A stretch of 64,000 bases of DNA from Sinorhizobium saheli (GTDB lineage Bacteria; Pseudomonadota; Alphaproteobacteria; Rhizobiales; Rhizobiaceae), in NCBI RefSeq assembly GCF_001651875.1, contig NZ_LNQB01000066.1, positions 1 to 64,000 on the forward strand. The letters run 5' to 3'. Of the stretch, positions 63,333 to 64,000 are shown piece by piece. Under the pieces are notes generated by a model that did not search any database, was not told the DNA's origin, and saw only the letters and a program-made list of their open reading frames with translations. Numbering within the stretch: position 1 is the first letter of the stretch; every line of letters begins with the position of its first letter. A program made the position numbers and the translations under genes.

Positions 63333-64000
63333 TCAACTGAACACGACCGTCTTGTGGCCGTTCAGCATGACCCGGCTTTCGAGATGCAGCTTGACGGCGC
63401 GGGCGAGGACGCGGCTCTCGATGTCGCGTCCGGTGGCGACGAAATCTTCCGCCGTCAGGGCGTGGCTGACGCGCTCCGTCTCCTGTTCGATGATCGGCCC
63501 CTCGTCGAGATCGGGCGTCACGTAATGGGCGGTCGCGCCGATCAGCTTGACGCCGCGCTCATGCGCCTGGTGGTAGGGCTTTGCCCCCTTGAAGCTCGGC
63601 AGGAAGGAATGGTGGATGTTGATCACCTTGCCGTAGAGCCGCTTCGACAGCCGGTCGGAGAGAACCTGCATGTAGCGGGCGAGGACGACGAGATCGGCGC
63701 CGGTTTCCTGGACGAGCTGCAGCAGTCTTTCCTCCTGCTCCCCCTTGTTGTCCTTCGAGACCGGCCAGCAGTGATAGGGGATCGCCTCCAGTTCGGCGGT
63801 GCGGCGGCTGTCCTCGTGGTTGGAGACGATCGCCACCACCGCGGCGTTCAGCCAGCCGACCCGGATCTGGTAGAGGAGGTGCAGAAGCGCATGGTCGAAT
63901 TTCGACACCATCACGACGATCTTCGGCCGGCGGCCGGCCTCCGTCAGAGTGGTACGCATCTGAAACCGCTCCGCCGCCGGCCGCAGCGCCCGCTCGACAT
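63333..64000 (-). CDS. purU: Formyltetrahydrofolate deformylase (partial, start beyond window)
   Basis: The 208 residues from the ATG at 63959, plus about 13 further residues upstream, correspond to the C-terminal two-thirds of PurU. PurU hydrolyses 10-formyl-THF to formate and THF. The visible motifs are VSKFDHALLHLLYQI, INIHHSFLPSFKGAKPYHQAHERGVKLIGATAHYV and LDEGPIIEQ, which contain the catalytic His and Asp. The frame continues upstream as VERALRPAAERFQ to the window edge, so the N-terminal ACT domain is outside. The ATG at 63959 is therefore not the start. Confidence 0.93.
   Translation of the reverse strand, partial: VERALRPAAERFQMRTTLTEAGRRPKIVVMVSKFDHALLHLLYQIRVGWLNAAVVAIVSNHEDSRRTAELEAIPYHCWPVSKDNKGEQEERLLQLVQETGADLVVLARYMQVLSDRLSKRLYGKVINIHHSFLPSFKGAKPYHQAHERGVKLIGATAHYVTPDLDEGPIIEQETERVSHALTAEDFVATGRDIESRVLARAVKLHLESRVMLNGHKTVVFS

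Overview
The window looks like a stretch of core chromosome from an alphaproteobacterium of the Rhizobiaceae, most probably Sinorhizobium/Ensifer. The reasons are the high GC content, the gene neighbourhoods (yejABEF with a ghrA-like gene, glk with mgsA, orfA-pit, dnaK/dnaJ with polA, and a MurNAc/GlcNAc gene cluster next to smeAB-smeR) and several families of short palindromic intergenic repeats typical of rhizobia. The order agrees with what I remember of the S. meliloti SMc028xx region; I could not check this by alignment. I found no phage, IS element, CRISPR array, rRNA or tRNA.

Layout. 1-7 kb: a minus-strand peptide-import operon, yejA-yejB-yejE-yejF, followed by a ghrA-like reductase. 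7-20 kb: housekeeping genes: mepA, mgsA, glk, an ABC exporter, dapB, gpmA, an Ada-like DNA methyltransferase, a DUF2244 protein, nth, a TetR/VOC pair, a PfkB kinase, an SH3-domain protein and a second 2-hydroxyacid dehydrogenase. 20-28 kb: GNAT, moeB-like, recF, the DUF47-pit phosphate transporter, a DUF1326/DUF2182 pair and dnaJ. 28-42 kb: dnaK, a class A penicillin-binding protein, a small RNA with anti-Shine-Dalgarno loops, a DMT permease, a YbhN-like membrane protein, an M20 dipeptidase, a second probable small RNA, polA and a CysZ-like protein. 42-56 kb: amino-sugar genes. One operon reads amidase, ROK kinase, cutC. A divergent regulon reads kinase-GntR and SIS deaminase-nagA to the left, and murQ with a complete sugar ABC transporter and an oxidoreductase to the right. 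56-64 kb: a FAD/Rieske oxidoreductase, the smeA-smeB efflux pump with its TetR regulator, and the start-truncated purU.

How the genes work together. The 45-56 kb block reads as a PTS-independent route for MurNAc or GlcNAc. The ABC transporter brings in the sugar, a BadF-type kinase phosphorylates it, MurQ removes lactate from MurNAc-6-P, NagA deacetylates, and the SIS deaminase feeds fructose-6-P to glycolysis. The GntR protein probably controls both arms through two almost identical 17-bp sites placed as mirror images about 20-25 bp before murQ and before the kinase gene.

The most notable non-coding feature is at about 32.84-32.96 kb. There, three consecutive hairpins, the last a terminator, each show CCTCCTCCC in the loop. 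This is the architecture of the αr14 ('cuckoo') small RNAs. A second likely small RNA lies at about 37.51-37.65 kb on the minus strand. No wholly new multi-gene system is evident; the novelty here lies in regulatory sites, small RNAs and repeats.
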